A DNA stretch of 8,919 bases from Hyphomicrobiales bacterium. Its GTDB lineage: Bacteria; Pseudomonadota; Alphaproteobacteria; Rhizobiales; Aestuariivirgaceae. The DNA lies in NCBI GenBank assembly GCA_026987255.1, contig JALSNA010000349.1, forward strand, positions 1 to 8,919. Reading direction: 5' to 3'. Shown in pieces: positions 1-6,611 of the stretch (positions are counted from its first letter, which is position 1; the number at the start of each line of letters is the position of its first letter). A model generated the notes under the pieces. The model saw only the letters and a list, made by a program, of their open reading frames with translations, was not told the origin of the DNA and did no database searches. A program made the translations under genes and the position numbers.

Positions 1-366
1 CACTTCCGTGCACAAAGAAAGGCCCGATCCCCCTCACGGACGCCTCACCCATAATCTGGGCGGCCGGGAGGGGGAGCGGGCCGGAGCGACGCACTTCCGT
101 GCAAAAAAAGGCCCGTGTCCCCTCCCAACCACCTTGCTCACAATCCTGGGCGGTTGGGAGGGGGCGCGGGCCGGTGCGACGCACCTCCGTGCAAAAAAGG
201 GCCCGTGTCCCCACCCAACCACCTTGCCACAATCCTGGGCGGCCGGGAGGGGGAGCGGGCCGGAACGACGCGCATCAGCGCACAAAAGAAGGCCCGTGCC
301 CCCGCCCAACCGTCTCACCCATAATCCGGGCGGTTGGGCGGGGGAGCGGGCCGGCGCGAGTGCGCA
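1..366. repeat. Tandem array of about four 84-91 bp hairpin-bearing repeats, truncated at the left edge
   Basis: Direct repeats begin at about 1 (cut by the window edge), 91, 181 and 270, and a fifth partial copy begins at 354. Each full copy is a small GCRC-N4-GYGC hairpin, an A-rich run, a 21 nt arm starting GGCCCG, a 20-21 nt spacer, then a complementary 21 nt arm ending CGGGCC. Arm pairs are 21-41/62-82, 110-130/152-172, 200-220/241-261 and 291-311/332-352. In the second copy every position pairs in plus-strand RNA if two U-G wobbles are allowed; the fourth has one wobble and one mismatch. The first has three mismatches and the third four plus two wobbles. Arm positions 14, 18 and 19 change in a compensated way between copies. 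Open frames cross the region on both strands, but only because the repeats lack stops, so I call it non-coding. The role is unknown. It resembles REP/BIME-type intergenic palindromes, but no family is recognised. Confidence 0.85.
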
Positions 367-418
367 AACACCTTTGCGCACACGACCAAAAAAGCTGCAG
401 CGCGCCTCGGCGCAAAAA
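354..418. repeat. Two solo copies of the small GCGC-tetraloop-GCGC-A(n) module
   Basis: Beyond the last large inverted repeat, the small module appears twice more: stems 354-357/362-365 with loop GAGT, and stems 402-405/410-413 with loop CTCG. Each is followed by a run of A. The same module opens each large repeat (91-102 with loop TTCC, 181-192 with CTCC, 270-281 with ATCA), and its start is cut at position 1. The stem is GCAC/GTGC in the earlier copies and GCGC/GCGC in the later ones, so pairing is kept while sequence changes. The copy at 402-413 is about 85 bp before the yggT start and could lie in its leader. Four-base-pair GC stems are common by chance in GC-rich DNA, so only the recurrence makes this worth listing. 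Confidence 0.5.
361..380. repeat. Perfect 8 bp inverted repeat with 4 nt loop
   Basis: TGCGCAAA at 361-368 is followed by CACC and then TTTGCGCA at 373-380, a perfect 8 bp stem. Its left arm includes bases 362-365, which also form the right arm of the GCGC hairpin at 354-365, so the two structures exclude each other. It has no following T run on either strand and is therefore not a standard intrinsic terminator. It could be an operator for a dimeric protein or a leader structure. Function is not shown by the sequence. Confidence 0.5.
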
Positions 419-424
419 TCCGCC

Positions 425-453
425 TTGCACGTGGGCAGGCGGGAGACTACATC
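425..453 (+). promoter_or_regulatory. Possible sigma-70 type promoter for the yggT-DUF167-folD operon
   Basis: TTGCAC at 425-430 is followed after exactly 17 bases by TACATC at 448-453, about 45 bp before the yggT start codon. The -35 half matches the consensus at TTG, and the -10 half matches at three of six positions, so this is weak. It is proposed because it is correctly spaced, lies between the repeats and the first gene, and no better candidate was noticed between 381 and 497. Confidence 0.3.
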
Positions 454-497
454 TTGAGCCAAGCCCTTTTCCCCGGCAACAGGGAGCCTGCAAGCCG

Positions 498-794
498 ATG
501 AGTCAAAATCCTTTCCTGTGGCTGATATTGACGGCCCTGGACATCTATTTCTGGATCATCATCATCTGGGTGGTGGCCAGCTGGCTGATTGCCTTCAATG
601 TCATCAACCCGCACAACCAGCTGGTGCGCCAGGTGTTGCATGGCCTTTCCGCCATCGTCGAGCCGGTTCTGGGGCGCATCCGCCGTTTTCTGCCCGATCT
701 GGGCGGGCTGGATCTGTCCCCCATGATCGCCCTTCTGGGCATCATATTCCTGCAGAAACTGATCATCTGGGCCTATGTTCAATACCTGACGTGA
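498..794 (+). CDS. yggT: YggT family integral membrane protein
   Basis: This 98-residue protein belongs to the YggT family of small inner-membrane proteins. The family's biochemical role is not settled; members have been linked to osmotic tolerance and, in Gram-positives, to the cell-division neighbourhood. Two hydrophobic segments are visible at about residues 7-34 and 74-96. Between them lies the family-typical stretch ending in IRRFLPDLGGLDLSP (residues 61-75). Many relatives have two such units; this one has one, as is usual in alphaproteobacteria. The ATG at 498 is chosen because an AGGGAG ribosome site lies at 481-486 and the hydrophobic domain starts at once. The frame stays open upstream only because it runs through the repeats. 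It is the first gene of an apparent operon, 13 bp before the DUF167 gene. Confidence 0.9.
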   Translation: MSQNPFLWLILTALDIYFWIIIIWVVASWLIAFNVINPHNQLVRQVLHGLSAIVEPVLGRIRRFLPDLGGLDLSPMIALLGIIFLQKLIIWAYVQYLT

Positions 795-807
795 CAGGAG
801 CCATCCA

Positions 808-1140
808 ATGCGCGAAAATCCCTGGGAAGTCGTCAAGGAACACCTGCTGGTTCACACCCGCGTGACGCCAAATGCCCGCAAGAATGGCCTGGGCGGGCTT
901 TACGAATCCGCCGATGGCCATGTCTCGCTGGGCATCTATGTCTCCGTGCCGCCGGAGAAGGGCAAGGCCAACAAGGCCGCCGCCGCCATCCTCGCCAAGG
1001 CGCTGAAGGTGCCGAAATCCAGCGTGGTGCTGGTGCAGGGCGAAACCTCGCGCCACAAGGTGTTCAAGCTGCCGCCGCCCTTTGACGAGGCCTTGCAGCG
1101 CCTGGAGGAAATCGTGCGCAAATACCGCGAGGAGGATTGA
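808..1140 (+). CDS. yggU: DUF167 (YggU) family protein
   Basis: This 110-residue protein belongs to the DUF167/YggU family, small soluble alpha/beta proteins of unknown function found in bacteria, archaea and eukaryotes. Family hallmarks are V-x-P-x-A near residues 19-23, PPEKGKAN at 48-55 (the conserved PPxxGKAN) and a G-x-x-S-R-x-K segment at 78-84. An AGGAG ribosome site at 796-800, 7 bp before the ATG, fixes the start. It sits between yggT and folD. The yggT-yggU pairing is conserved across proteobacteria, and the tight spacing implies co-transcription. The last codons carry the ribosome site of folD, which suggests translational coupling. Identification is firm; function is not known. 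Confidence 0.93.
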   Translation: MRENPWEVVKEHLLVHTRVTPNARKNGLGGLYESADGHVSLGIYVSVPPEKGKANKAAAAILAKALKVPKSSVVLVQGETSRHKVFKLPPPFDEALQRLEEIVRKYREED

Positions 1141-1144
1141 TGCC

Positions 1145-2047
1145 ATGGGCAAGGCGCAAATCATCGACGGCAAGGCCCTGGCGGCAGAGGTTCTCGGCAA
1201 GGTGGCCCGGGCCACCGCCGAATTGAAGCAAGGACACCGCCTGACCCCCGGCCTGGCGGTCATTCTGGTGGGCGACGATCCGGCCTCGCAGGTCTATGTG
1301 CGCTCCAAGGGCCGGCGCACCCGCGAGGCGGGCATGGAATCCTTCGAGTACCGCATGCCCGAACAGACATCCGAGGAGGCCCTGCTGGAACAGATTGCCG
1401 CCCTCAACGCCGACCCGAAGGTGCATGGCATCCTGGTGCAACTGCCGCTGCCTGCCCAGATTGATGCCGCCAAGGTGATCAACGCCATCGATCCGGACAA
1501 GGACGTGGACGGCTTTCACGTCATCAACGCCGGGCGGCTGATGACCGGCCAGAAGGCCCTGGTGCCCTGCACGCCGCGCGGCTGCGTTCTGCTGGCCCGC
1601 CAGGCGCGGGCACAGATGAGCGGCCTTGAGGCGGTGATCATCGGCCGCTCCAACATCGTCGGAAAGCCCCTTGGCCAGCTCTTGCTCAACGAGAACTGCA
1701 CCGTCACCATCGCCCATTCGCGCACCCGCGATCTGCCCGGCGTGACCCGCCGCGCCGACATTCTGGTGGCCGCCGTGGGCCGCCCGCAAATGGTCAAGGG
1801 AGACTGGATCAAGCCCGGCGCCACGGTCATCGACGTGGGCATCAACCGCATCCCGGCCGAAGAAGAGGGCAAGACCCGCCTGGTGGGCGATGTCGATTTC
1901 GATGCGGCCGTGCATGTGGCCGGAGCCATCACCCCGGTGCCCGGCGGCGTGGGGCCGATGACCATCGCCATGCTGCTGCGCAACACCATCGAGGCCGCCT
2001 GCCTGCAGACCGGCGCGCCCCTGCCCGCCGTTCTGGAAGGCATTTAG
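1145..2047 (+). CDS. folD: Bifunctional methylenetetrahydrofolate dehydrogenase / methenyltetrahydrofolate cyclohydrolase
   Basis: FolD is a cytoplasmic enzyme of one-carbon metabolism. It oxidises 5,10-methylene-THF with NADP+ and then hydrolyses the 5,10-methenyl product to 10-formyl-THF, which feeds purine and formyl-Met-tRNA synthesis. The 300 residues match the family's usual length. Visible motifs are the catalytic YVRSK loop (Tyr51, Lys55), ILVQLPLP, the PDKDVDGFH substrate-site segment, CTPRG, the dinucleotide-binding GRSNIVGKP, and [12 protein letters not shown] near the C-terminus. The ATG at 1145 has AGGAGG at 1130-1135, inside the end of the DUF167 gene, with a 4 bp gap after that gene's stop. 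The frame is open back to an upstream ATG at 1082, but that would overlap the previous gene heavily and is not preferred. The gene ends 31 bp from the converging dehydrogenase, and no hairpin terminator is seen in that gap. Confidence 0.98.
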   Translation: MGKAQIIDGKALAAEVLGKVARATAELKQGHRLTPGLAVILVGDDPASQVYVRSKGRRTREAGMESFEYRMPEQTSEEALLEQIAALNADPKVHGILVQLPLPAQIDAAKVINAIDPDKDVDGFHVINAGRLMTGQKALVPCTPRGCVLLARQARAQMSGLEAVIIGRSNIVGKPLGQLLLNENCTVTIAHSRTRDLPGVTRRADILVAAVGRPQMVKGDWIKPGATVIDVGINRIPAEEEGKTRLVGDVDFDAAVHVAGAITPVPGGVGPMTIAMLLRNTIEAACLQTGAPLPAVLEGI

Positions 2048-2078
2048 AGCCAGGACTCAACAAAAACGCACCGCCAGA

Positions 2079-3071
2079 TCAGAGCATTTCCGGCAGGACG
2101 CGGTCCGGTGGCGTGTGGCCATCCATGAAGGCGCGGATGTTGATGATGACCTTCTCGCCCATGTCCATGCGGCCCTCGATGGTGGCCGAGCCCATGTGCG
2201 GCAGCAGGACGGCGTTCTTGCACTCCAGAAGCCTGGGGTTGACCGCCGGTTCATGCTCGAAGACATCCAGGCCGATGCCGCCAAGCTCCCCGGCCAGCAG
2301 CATTTTCATCATGGCGGCCTCGTCGATGATCTCGCCGCGCGCCGTGTTGACGATGATGGCATGCGGCTGCAGGAGCTTCAGCCGCCGCGCCGAGAGCAGG
2401 TGATAGGTGCCTGGCGTGTGCGGGCAATTGACCGAGATGACATCCATGCGCGCCAGCATCTGGTCGAGGCTCTCCCACCAGGTGGCCTCCAGTTCGCTTT
2501 CCAGGTCGGGATGCAGCCGGTTGCGGTTGTGATAATGCACCTGCATGCCGAAGGCCCGGGCGCGGCGCGCCAGGGCCTGGCCGATGCGCCCCATGCCGAC
2601 GATGCCCAGCCGCTTGCCCCAGATGCGGTGCCCCAGCATCCAGGTGGGCGACCAGCCGGGCCACTTGCCGCCCTCCTCGCGCAGCACCTGCGCGCCCTCG
2701 ATGAGGCGGCGCGACACCGCCAGGATGAGCGCCATGGTCATGTCGGCGGTGTCCTCGGTGAGCACGCCGGGGGTATTTGTGACGGTGATGCCGCGCGCCG
2801 TGGCCGCCGAAACATCTATGTTGTCCACCCCGGTGCCGAAATTGGCGATGAGCCTGAGCTGCTCTCCGGCAGCGTCGATGACCTCCTTGCTCAGCCGGTC
2901 GGTGACCGTGGGCACCAGGACATCGGCCTGCTGCATGGCGGCGATGAGCTCATCCTTGCCGAAGGGCTCATCGGTTTCATTGAGCCGGGCATCGAAAAGC
3001 TCGCGCATGCGCGTCTCCACCATGGGCGGCAGCTTGCGGGTCACGATCACCAGGGGTTTGCGCTTTGTCAT
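2079..3071 (-). CDS. NAD(P)-dependent D-2-hydroxyacid dehydrogenase, glyoxylate/hydroxypyruvate reductase type
   Basis: This is a cytoplasmic D-isomer-specific 2-hydroxyacid dehydrogenase, probably reducing glyoxylate or hydroxypyruvate to glycolate or D-glycerate. With the ATG at 3071 it has 330 residues, normal for the family. The Rossmann motif GMGRIG is at residues 159-164. The catalytic triad Arg245 (in NTARGEIID), Glu274 (in DVFEHEP) and His292 (in LPHMGSAT) shows the family spacing of 29 and 18 residues. Arginines after the second Rossmann strand (HNRNR) hint at NADPH preference; that is inference. A GTG three codons upstream at 3080 is possible, but it would sit inside the AGGTG ribosome-site-like sequence at 3079-3083, which suits the ATG better. 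The gene is about 100 bp downstream of the activator on the same strand and could be co-transcribed with it or controlled by it. Exact substrate cannot be read from sequence; gyaR/ghrB-like is the best comparison. Confidence 0.93.
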   Translation of the reverse strand: MTKRKPLVIVTRKLPPMVETRMRELFDARLNETDEPFGKDELIAAMQQADVLVPTVTDRLSKEVIDAAGEQLRLIANFGTGVDNIDVSAATARGITVTNTPGVLTEDTADMTMALILAVSRRLIEGAQVLREEGGKWPGWSPTWMLGHRIWGKRLGIVGMGRIGQALARRARAFGMQVHYHNRNRLHPDLESELEATWWESLDQMLARMDVISVNCPHTPGTYHLLSARRLKLLQPHAIIVNTARGEIIDEAAMMKMLLAGELGGIGLDVFEHEPAVNPRLLECKNAVLLPHMGSATIEGRMDMGEKVIINIRAFMDGHTPPDRVLPEML

Positions 3072-3171
3072 CTTTTGCACCTGTCTGCACGGGTCAGGCC
3101 GTTCAGGGGAGATTTATGCCCCCCGCGCGCCGACTTGTAAACCGTTGCTTCCGGTTGCCGCGCGGCCTGGC

Positions 3172-4176
3172 CTATGCCGCGCTCCAGCTCTTGCGCTTGC
3201 GGTAGAGGGTGGAGGGGGCAACGCCCAGGGCACGCGCCGCAAGCGGGATGGAGCCGCCCTGGCGGGCGATCTCGGCCTCTATGGCCTGACGCTCCAGATG
3301 GCGCAAACCGGCAGCGGCGGCGGGAAGCGGGGCATCATCGTTGCCCGCCACGGGTGGCAGCAATGGGGCGATATCGGCGGCGGCAATCCTCTCGCCCTGG
3401 TGAAAAACCGCCAGCTGGCGCATGATGTTTTGCAGCTCGCGCACGTTGCCCGGCCAGGGATGGGCGAGCAGCAGCTCTTGCGCATCCTTGGTGAAATCCT
3501 TGGCGGGCACGCCCTCTTCGCGGGTGAAGCGGCCGAGAAAATGGCTCGCCAGAAGGAGAATGTCGGCGCCCCGCCGCCGCAGCGGCGGCAGGGAAATGGG
3601 CAGCACATGCAGGCGCCAGAACAGATCGGCGCGAAAGCGCGCCTCGCGCACTTCCCGTTGCGGATCGCGGTTGGTGGCGCAGATGATGCGCACCTTGCTT
3701 TCTTGCTCCGCGCCCGCGCCCACGGGGCGAAAGCGGCCCGTTTCCACAAAGCGCAAGAGCTTGCCTTGCAGGCCCGGTTCCATTTCGCAGATTTCATCGA
3801 GAAAAAGGGTGCCGCCATGGGCCAGTTCCACCAGCCCCTTGCGCGCCTGCTGCGCACCGGTAAAGGCCCCCCGCGCATGGCCGAAAAACTCCGATTCGGC
3901 GAGATCATGCGGGATGGCGGCGCAATTGACGGCAATGAAGGGGGCGGATGGGCGCTGCGCATTGGCATGCAAATGGCGCGCGCACACCTCCTTGCCGGAG
4001 CCCGATTCACCGGTGATGAAGACCGGCGCGGAGGATTTCGCGGCACGCTCGAGGCGGGCGAAAACCTCCTGCATGACATCCGATGCGCCGATGAAACCGT
4101 TTGCCCTGGACACCTTGAACCTTCTCAACTCACGAAAGCCGCCACTGCGGGGGTGCGTCAAGAAAATGTTAGCCAT
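3172..4176 (-). CDS. Sigma-54-dependent transcriptional activator lacking a sensory domain (PspF-like architecture)
   Basis: This bacterial enhancer-binding protein uses ATP hydrolysis to open promoters bound by RNA polymerase with sigma-54. With the ATG at 4176 it has 334 residues. The AAA+ domain starts near residue 28, with Walker A GESGSGKE at 56-63, the sigma-54-contacting GAFTGA loop at 103-108, Walker B GGTLFLDEI at 121-129 and the PGNVRE sensor II segment at 242-247. A Fis-type helix-turn-helix lies at about 308-329 (GSIPLAARALGVAPSTLYRK). Only about 27 residues precede the AAA+ core, so there is no receiver, GAF or PAS domain. That layout is like PspF and unlike most NtrC relatives. 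An ATG at 4227 would add 17 residues but lies inside the rpmE terminator hairpin, so 4176 is preferred, although its ribosome site is weak. The target promoter and the controlling partner are unknown; the adjacent dehydrogenase is only a candidate. Confidence 0.92.
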   Translation of the reverse strand: MANIFLTHPRSGGFRELRRFKVSRANGFIGASDVMQEVFARLERAAKSSAPVFITGESGSGKEVCARHLHANAQRPSAPFIAVNCAAIPHDLAESEFFGHARGAFTGAQQARKGLVELAHGGTLFLDEICEMEPGLQGKLLRFVETGRFRPVGAGAEQESKVRIICATNRDPQREVREARFRADLFWRLHVLPISLPPLRRRGADILLLASHFLGRFTREEGVPAKDFTKDAQELLLAHPWPGNVRELQNIMRQLAVFHQGERIAAADIAPLLPPVAGNDDAPLPAAAAGLRHLERQAIEAEIARQGGSIPLAARALGVAPSTLYRKRKSWSAA

Positions 4177-4205
4177 GATTTCATGAAGAAACGGTTTCCA
4201 CACGC

Positions 4206-4238
4206 AAAAGCCCGCCCACGAGAGCATCGCGGGCGGGC
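4206..4238 (-). terminator. Intrinsic terminator of rpmE
   Basis: On the minus strand, GCCCGCCC (4238-4231) pairs perfectly with GGGCGGGC (4217-4210) across a 13 nt loop and is followed at once by TTTT (4209-4206). It lies 28 bp after the rpmE stop codon and is a classic Rho-independent terminator. It also separates rpmE from the activator gene downstream on the same strand, whose start is about 30 bp further on. Confidence 0.9.
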
Positions 4239-4266
4239 CATGAAGATATGGATTGTGCCGCGCGCC

Positions 4267-4491
4267 TTACTTGCTGGCCAGGAAGCCGAACTTCTCGTTG
4301 AAACGCGAAACGCGGCCGCCGCGGTCCACCAGGTGCTGGGAATCGCCGGTCCATGCGGAATGGGAGGTGGGATCGATCTCAAGATGCATGACATCGCCCT
4401 CCTTGCCCCAGGTGGAGCGGGTCATGTATTCGGTGCCATCGGTCATGACCACCTTGATCATGTGATAATCGGGATGAATGCCGTCTTTCAT
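4267..4491 (-). CDS. rpmE: 50S ribosomal protein L31
   Basis: L31 (bL31) is a small protein of the large ribosomal subunit that bridges to the 30S head. The 74 residues begin [10 protein letters not shown] and contain the conserved [16 protein letters not shown]-x-x-H-x-A-W-T-G and [14 protein letters not shown] segments. There are no cysteines, so the zinc-binding CxxC of the E. coli type is absent, as is typical in alphaproteobacteria. The ATG at 4491 is preceded on the minus strand by GAGGAAAG (4508-4501). A longer open frame reaches 4692 but runs through the promoter and matches nothing. The gene has its own promoter and terminator, so it appears monocistronic. It is divergent from the ABC exporter gene, with a 266 bp gap. 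Confidence 0.97.
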   Translation of the reverse strand: MKDGIHPDYHMIKVVMTDGTEYMTRSTWGKEGDVMHLEIDPTSHSAWTGDSQHLVDRGGRVSRFNEKFGFLASK

Positions 4492-4596
4492 GGCTGGTCT
4501 CTTTCCTCGAAGCGGGATTTGACAAGGCAAACAGCCCACCTGCGCGCAACCCAAAGGGGGAAAGCGCCGGTCGCGGGCTGAAGATTTTCTGGCCAC

Positions 4597-4625
4597 CCTA
4601 TACAGGAGCGCGCAGGCGGAGGCAA
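4597..4625 (-). promoter_or_regulatory. Likely sigma-70 type promoter for rpmE
   Basis: On the minus strand TTGCCT (4625-4620) and TATAGG (4602-4597) are separated by exactly 17 bases, giving a leader of about 100 nt before the rpmE start codon. Four of six positions match the consensus in each box. Position and spacing fit a strong ribosomal-protein promoter. No equally good promoter was found for the divergent ABC gene; a TATAAG at 4700-4705 has no clear -35 partner at proper spacing. Confidence 0.6.
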
Positions 4626-4757
4626 GAGAAGTTTCCCGCAACGGCGTGCAGCGCGCCATGTTACAGAATGGACACTGGCATCTTGCGGCCATCCGGGCGT
4701 ATAAGCCAAGGTGAAGCGGATTTTGCCAAATGGCACCATGTTCGGGGACGATATTTC

Positions 4758-6608
4758 ATGGCATCGAGACAGGCCAAACCGGAATTTTCCATGCCCGCCA
4801 ATGCGCCTGAAGGGCTCCAGACCGATCCCAAGCGGCGCGCGAAAGGCCACAACTTAAAACCCCTGGCGCGCCTGGCGCCCTATCTGTTGCGCTATCGCGG
4901 CAAGGTGGCGGCGGCGCTTGTGGCCCTGCTGGCCGCGGCCGGGGCCACGCTGGCGGTGCCGCTGGCGGTGCGCCGGGTGATCGATCATGGCTTTTCGGCC
5001 GAGAACGCCCAGTTCGTCAACCAGTATTTCGCCATGATGCTGGTGGTGGCCGGCATTCTCGCCCTGGCCTCGGCCGGGCGTTATTATTTCGTCACCTGGC
5101 TGGGCGAGAAGGTGGTGGCCGATCTGCGCACCGATGTCTTCCGCCATCTTCTGAAGCTCTCGCCGGCCTTCTATGAAAAGACCCATACCGGCGAGGTGCT
5201 CTCCCGGCTCACTGCCGACACCACCCAGATCAAGACGGCCTTCGGGGCCACCGCCTCGGTGGCCTTGCGCAATCTGGTGCTGCTCATCGGCGCGGTGATC
5301 ATGATGGTGGTGACCTCGCCCAAGCTCTCCGGGCTGACCTTGCTGGCCATTCCGCTCATCATCCTGCCGCTCATCGTCTATGGCCGCAAGGTGCGCAAGC
5401 TGTCACGCTCCGCCCAGGATACCCTGGCGCAAACCGCCGCCCTGGCCCAGGAGGCCCTGCCCGCGGTCTCCGTGGTGCAGGCCTACCGGCAGGAAGGACG
5501 GCTGGCGGAAAAATTCGCCCGCGCCACCCGCGCCGCCTTCGAATCGGCGGCGGTGCGCACCGCTGCGCGCGCCGTGCTGACCGCGATGATCATTTTCATC
5601 GCCTTTGGCTCCATCGTCGCGGTGCTGTGGCTGGGCGCGCAGGACGTTCTGGCCGGCCGGCTCACCGGTGGCGCCCTGGGGCAATTCGTGCTCTATGCCG
5701 CCTTTGCCGCCGGCGCGCTGGGCTCGCTTTCGGAGGTCTGGGGCGAAATGCAGCTCACCGCCGGGGCGGCCGAGCGGCTGGCCGAGATCATGGATACCAG
5801 ACCGCAGATCACCGCCCCGTCCCATCCCGTTGCCCTGCCGCAACCGCCGCGCGGCGAGGTGGCTTTCGAGCATGTCACCTTCCGCTATCCCACCCGCCCC
5901 GGCCACAAGGCGCTGGATGATGTCTCCTTCGCCGTGAGCCCGGGCGAGAAAATTGCCATCGTCGGCCCGTCCGGAGCGGGCAAATCCACCATCTTCTCGC
6001 TGTTGCTGCGCTTCTACGATCCTCAATCCGGTCATGTCCGCATGGACGGCGTGGATATCCGCGACACCGCACCTGAAGAGGTGCGCGCGCGCATCGCCCT
6101 GGTGCCGCAAGATACGGTGATCTTCACCGCTTCCATCGCTGAAAACATCCGCTTCGGCAACCCCGATGCCAGCGATGCGGATGTTGCGGCAGCGGCCCAT
6201 GCCGCGCGCGTCGATGCCTTTGCGGACAAGCTGCCGGAAGGACTGAACACCATGCTGGGCGAGCGCGGCGTCAACCTCTCCGGCGGCCAGAAGCAGCGGA
6301 TCGCCATTGCCCGCGCCATCCTGGCCAATGCCCCCATCCTGCTGCTGGACGAGGCCACCAGCTCTCTGGATGCCGAAAGCGAGCGCCATGTCCAGGAGGC
6401 CCTGGATGCGCTCATGGAAGGGCGCACCACCTTGGCCATTGCCCACCGGCTGGCCACGGTGCGCGGCGCGGACCGCATCATCGTCATGGAAGATGGCAAG
6501 ATCGCCGCCGCCGGAACCCATGATGCGCTGATGAAGAAGGGCGGCCTTTATGCGCGCCTGGCGCGGCTGCAATTCACCGATGGGGACCAGGCTGGCGGGG
6601 GAGAATGA
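4758..6608 (+). CDS. ABC exporter half-transporter (fused transmembrane and ATP-binding domains, MsbA-like)
   Basis: This inner-membrane ABC exporter subunit is likely to work as a homodimer, moving a hydrophobic or lipid-like substrate outward at the cost of ATP. Starting at the ATG at 4758 it has 616 residues, normal for the type. Six hydrophobic segments fall at about residues 48-71, 91-110, 166-186, 192-208, 272-294 and 306-324. The nucleotide-binding domain follows: Walker A GPSGAGKS at 403-410, Q-loop Gln451, signature LSGGQ at 507-511, Walker B ILLLDE at 527-532, D-loop SSLD and H-loop His563. All key residues are intact. A GGGGA lies about 9 bp before the ATG; the frame is open to 4668 but without support, and an ATG at 4791 is also possible. 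The gene is divergent from rpmE and ends 3 bp before ispA. The substrate cannot be predicted; lipid A-type or drug export are both compatible. Confidence 0.93.
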   Translation: MASRQAKPEFSMPANAPEGLQTDPKRRAKGHNLKPLARLAPYLLRYRGKVAAALVALLAAAGATLAVPLAVRRVIDHGFSAENAQFVNQYFAMMLVVAGILALASAGRYYFVTWLGEKVVADLRTDVFRHLLKLSPAFYEKTHTGEVLSRLTADTTQIKTAFGATASVALRNLVLLIGAVIMMVVTSPKLSGLTLLAIPLIILPLIVYGRKVRKLSRSAQDTLAQTAALAQEALPAVSVVQAYRQEGRLAEKFARATRAAFESAAVRTAARAVLTAMIIFIAFGSIVAVLWLGAQDVLAGRLTGGALGQFVLYAAFAAGALGSLSEVWGEMQLTAGAAERLAEIMDTRPQITAPSHPVALPQPPRGEVAFEHVTFRYPTRPGHKALDDVSFAVSPGEKIAIVGPSGAGKSTIFSLLLRFYDPQSGHVRMDGVDIRDTAPEEVRARIALVPQDTVIFTASIAENIRFGNPDASDADVAAAAHAARVDAFADKLPEGLNTMLGERGVNLSGGQKQRIAIARAILANAPILLLDEATSSLDAESERHVQEALDALMEGRTTLAIAHRLATVRGADRIIVMEDGKIAAAGTHDALMKKGGLYARLARLQFTDGDQAGGGE

Positions 6609-6611
6609 GAC

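Noticed and set aside
1..366. CRISPR array
   Set aside because: The copies are similar over their full 84-91 bp rather than short identical repeats with unique spacers, and no cas genes are present.
8..462. Open frames on both strands across the repeat array giving repetitive Pro/Arg/Gly-rich proteins
   Set aside because: They exist because GC-rich repeats lack stops, occur in several frames at once, match no family and have no ribosome sites. The repeat spacing (91, 90, 89, 84) is also not a constant multiple of three, so the frame shifts between copies.
1082..1144. Upstream extension of folD to the ATG at 1082
   Set aside because: It overlaps the 3' end of the DUF167 gene in another frame, and the strong AGGAGG at 1130-1135 points to the ATG at 1145, where FolD homology begins.
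3081..3171. Terminator between the activator and the dehydrogenase
   Set aside because: A weak AACCG/CGGTT-type stem near 3140-3155 has no T run after it on the minus strand, so read-through into the dehydrogenase remains possible.
2545..4581. 678-codon open frame on the plus strand
   Set aside because: It lies antisense to the dehydrogenase, the sigma-54 activator and rpmE, all clearly recognisable, and resembles no protein family.
4669..4705. Sigma-54 or sigma-70 promoter in front of the ABC exporter
   Set aside because: TGGCA/TTGC at 4676-4686 has only 6 bases between GG and GC instead of the 10 needed for sigma-54. TATAAG at 4700-4705 has TTGCGG only 11 bp upstream and TGGACA 25 bp upstream, both wrong spacing.
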